Assembly: GCF_019599545.1 (NCBI RefSeq) | Contig: NZ_JAIEZV010000002.1 | Span: 310,001-374,000, forward strand | Source: Halobacillus sp. Nhm2S1 | GTDB taxonomy: Bacteria; Bacillota; Bacilli; Bacillales; Halobacillaceae | Length of the DNA stretch: 64,000 bases | Reading direction: 5' to 3' | Part shown: piece by piece, positions 62,326 through 64,000 of the stretch | How the letters are laid out: each line of letters opens with the position of its first letter | Position numbering within the stretch: the first letter of the stretch is position 1 | Made by a program: the position numbers and the translations under genes | Notes under the pieces: generated by a model | Told to the model about the DNA's origin: nothing | Seen by the model: only the letters and a program-made list of their open reading frames with translations | Databases searched by the model: none

Positions 62326-63963
62326 TTATTTTACTTGTTCAAGCAACTCCTCAGAAACCGTCTCATCAATGGCTCCCGTACCACCTAACAAGGTAAAGTG
62401 ACGCACACCGAGCATATCCGCTGCTTCAGCTATGGATTCATCCACTCTAGTAGGAGGGACAAGCAGGAACGTGCTATTCGTTTTCGCTGCAAGGACGGAA
62501 CCTGTAAGAGCATCAGCAAAGTCAGCACCAGTGGCAATGAACGCTTTGTCAGCCGGATTGAGCATAGTTGCAACCTCTGCAGATGTTTCGTAACGGTTTT
62601 TCCCACTATAGCGGCCAGCTTCGGGTAGTTGATTAAGAACTCCATCGGACACAACACTGCTTCCACCAACGACTATACTTGATTGAAAGTCGGATAAGGA
62701 TGTCTCAGTAACTTCAGGAAGTTCATTTGGACGGGTTAATAGAATGGGATAACCCTTTTCCGCTGCATGAGAAGCGATTGATAAAGCATCCGGGAAGTTT
62801 AAGCCGTTTGCTACAACTGCTTTCTCCGGCTCTCCATCTAGAACAGCTGCAATGTAGGCGGCTGTTTCAAAACGGTCTTTTCCGCCAATCCGCTCCGCTT
62901 CAAGCCCCATGCCTTTCAACTCGTCTTCCACATACGTATCTACTGCCCCTTCTCCTCCTAAAATCACAGCCTTCTTCGCTCCCAATCTTTCAATCTCTTC
63001 TTTCACCAAGGAAGGAAGCTTAGAACCTGTTAGTAAAATCGGTGCATCCAACTTATAGGCAAGCGGTGCTCCAGCAAGCGCGTCAGGGAAGTCGTCTCCA
63101 CGGGCAATGATGACCGTATCTGCTGTATCCCATCCATGGGTGGAAATCTTCACTGCGGTTTCATAACGATCCATGCCTGCGATTCGTTCAGAAGATATCG
63201 GAATGATCGGCTTAAGCGCTTGCCAGAATTCTTCCGCAATCCTCATATACCCTTCTTGTCCAGGGTGGACGTTCTGTGGATTCGGGAGGTATTTCTGATA
63301 ATTCTCAGCGATGGCGTCGAATGTCGGGACGTAACCACTCCCAGATTGTGTAGCAATGGTCTCAATGACCTGGTTCAATGAATTCATCAACTGAATAAAA
63401 GTTGCCTGCTGCTCGGCAGGGTAAGCATAGAAAGGGTTGTAATACCCCATCACAAAAACCTTCGCATCAGGATTCAAGGTACGAATCGCACCCATGATTC
63501 CAATGTAATTGTCCCTTACGTCTTCAAGCTTAGCTTTCACAACTTCAGGGTCCTGCAAATCCTCAGGGTTATTTCTTAGAATTTCAAGAAAGTCATTGGC
63601 ACCGACACTTAAAGTAATGAGGTCTGCGTCACTAACAGCAGCCTGCGTCTCCGTATCATTTTGCAGTTGTGTCAACAAGCCTTCAGACGTTAAACCCGGC
63701 ACAGCGTATTCTTTCGTAAATGAACCCAAACGATAGATATTCTCTAAATCCTCCGCAATGAAATCAGGATAACCTAAACCTGCCGTATTATCGAATTGAA
63801 TACCATAAGCTAACGAGTCTCCAAGCGCGACATAGTTCCAATCCTTAGTCGAATCGTCCGTTTCCTCTGCAAAAGCAAACGACGGGGCTAACATCATGAA
63901 AACGAGTGACAGAATGGCAACGAACCGGACTTTGTTCCTCCCAATAACTTTATGGTCCAACAT
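62326..63963 (-). CDS. wall-bound SGNH/GDSL hydrolase with CWB2 repeats
   Basis: 545 residues. Signal peptide (FVAILSLVFMMLAPSFAFAE), then an SGNH/GDSL esterase domain at about 40-255 with block I YVALGDSLAYG (nucleophile Ser), block III TLSVGANDFLE and block V VHPGQEGYMRIAEEFW (catalytic His). Three CWB2 repeats follow from about residue 262 (RIAGMDRYETAVKISTHGWD) and are close in wording to those of the nuclease and 5'-nucleotidase. It probably removes acyl groups from a surface polymer or lipid; deacylation of the EPS is a possibility only. Starts at ATG or the adjacent TTG behind AAGGAGGGG. Confidence 0.9.
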   Translation of the reverse strand: MLDHKVIGRNKVRFVAILSLVFMMLAPSFAFAEETDDSTKDWNYVALGDSLAYGIQFDNTAGLGYPDFIAEDLENIYRLGSFTKEYAVPGLTSEGLLTQLQNDTETQAAVSDADLITLSVGANDFLEILRNNPEDLQDPEVVKAKLEDVRDNYIGIMGAIRTLNPDAKVFVMGYYNPFYAYPAEQQATFIQLMNSLNQVIETIATQSGSGYVPTFDAIAENYQKYLPNPQNVHPGQEGYMRIAEEFWQALKPIIPISSERIAGMDRYETAVKISTHGWDTADTVIIARGDDFPDALAGAPLAYKLDAPILLTGSKLPSLVKEEIERLGAKKAVILGGEGAVDTYVEDELKGMGLEAERIGGKDRFETAAYIAAVLDGEPEKAVVANGLNFPDALSIASHAAEKGYPILLTRPNELPEVTETSLSDFQSSIVVGGSSVVSDGVLNQLPEAGRYSGKNRYETSAEVATMLNPADKAFIATGADFADALTGSVLAAKTNSTFLLVPPTRVDESIAEAADMLGVRHFTLLGGTGAIDETVSEELLEQVK

Positions 63964-64000
63964 GTCCCCTCCTTTGTGTGTTCTTTAACAAACACGACCG

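Overview
The window looks like a chromosomal segment of a moderately halophilic, low-G+C Gram-positive rod of the Bacillaceae (Halobacillus/Pontibacillus type; genus level is an inference). The reasons are Bacillus-type ribosome binding sites and frequent TTG/GTG starts, sigma-A promoters, CcpA-type cre sites, a GlpP-type glpF leader, a close BmrA homologue, and very acidic secreted proteins carrying cell-wall-binding repeat 2 (CWB2) tails. I saw no rRNA, tRNA, CRISPR, insertion sequence or integrase.

Layout. 1-2550: an acyl-CoA/acyl-chain metabolism operon (acyl-CoA dehydrogenase, SDR reductase, two MaoC-fold halves) behind a TetR-type operator. 2767-6473: CdaR-type regulator, glycerate 2-kinase and GntP permease, with a palindrome and a cre-like site between regulator and kinase. 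6521-8292: a 34-residue membrane protein, an LCP cell-wall polymer ligase and a VanZ-like gene split over two frames. 8334-19544: a ten-gene exopolysaccharide (EPS) operon on the minus strand (epimerase, chain-length regulator, BY-kinase-like protein with ruined nucleotide-binding motifs, flippase, polymerase, glycosyltransferases, a formyltransferase-like/beta-propeller protein, phosphoglycosyltransferase, acyltransferase). 19794-23518: two paralogous beta-helix proteins flanking a YwqE/CpsB-type phosphatase; GTTCTTNNNNAAGAAC palindromes recur through this region. 23723-43240: a secretome island with an immune-inhibitor-A metalloprotease, three subtilisin-like proteases with CWB2 tails, a membrane-anchored BsuPI-type inhibitor translationally coupled to one of them, and a nuclease/5'-nucleotidase operon whose products both carry CWB2 tails. 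43350-57541: housekeeping and transport genes (M20 amidohydrolase, aldo/keto reductase, BmrA, GlpK-GlpF, lactonase, PilZ protein, YrhK-like protein, AGCS symporter) and a guanine riboswitch ahead of a nucleosidase-like lipoprotein. 57632-63963: an SLH-anchored beta-propeller protein, an unknown protein, pyrrolidone-carboxyl peptidase and a GDSL hydrolase with a CWB2 tail.

Taken together, the window describes a cell surface built for polymer use. EPS is made and modified. Proteins are cut by wall-bound proteases. Extracellular nucleic acids can in principle be taken stepwise from polymer (wall nuclease) to nucleotide (wall 5'-nucleotidase) to nucleoside and free purine base (lipoprotein nucleosidase repressed by guanine). 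The best candidates for something under-described are this scavenging route, the anchored inhibitor/protease pair, the BY-kinase-like protein lacking its P-loop, and the SinR-like palindromes spread over the EPS locus.
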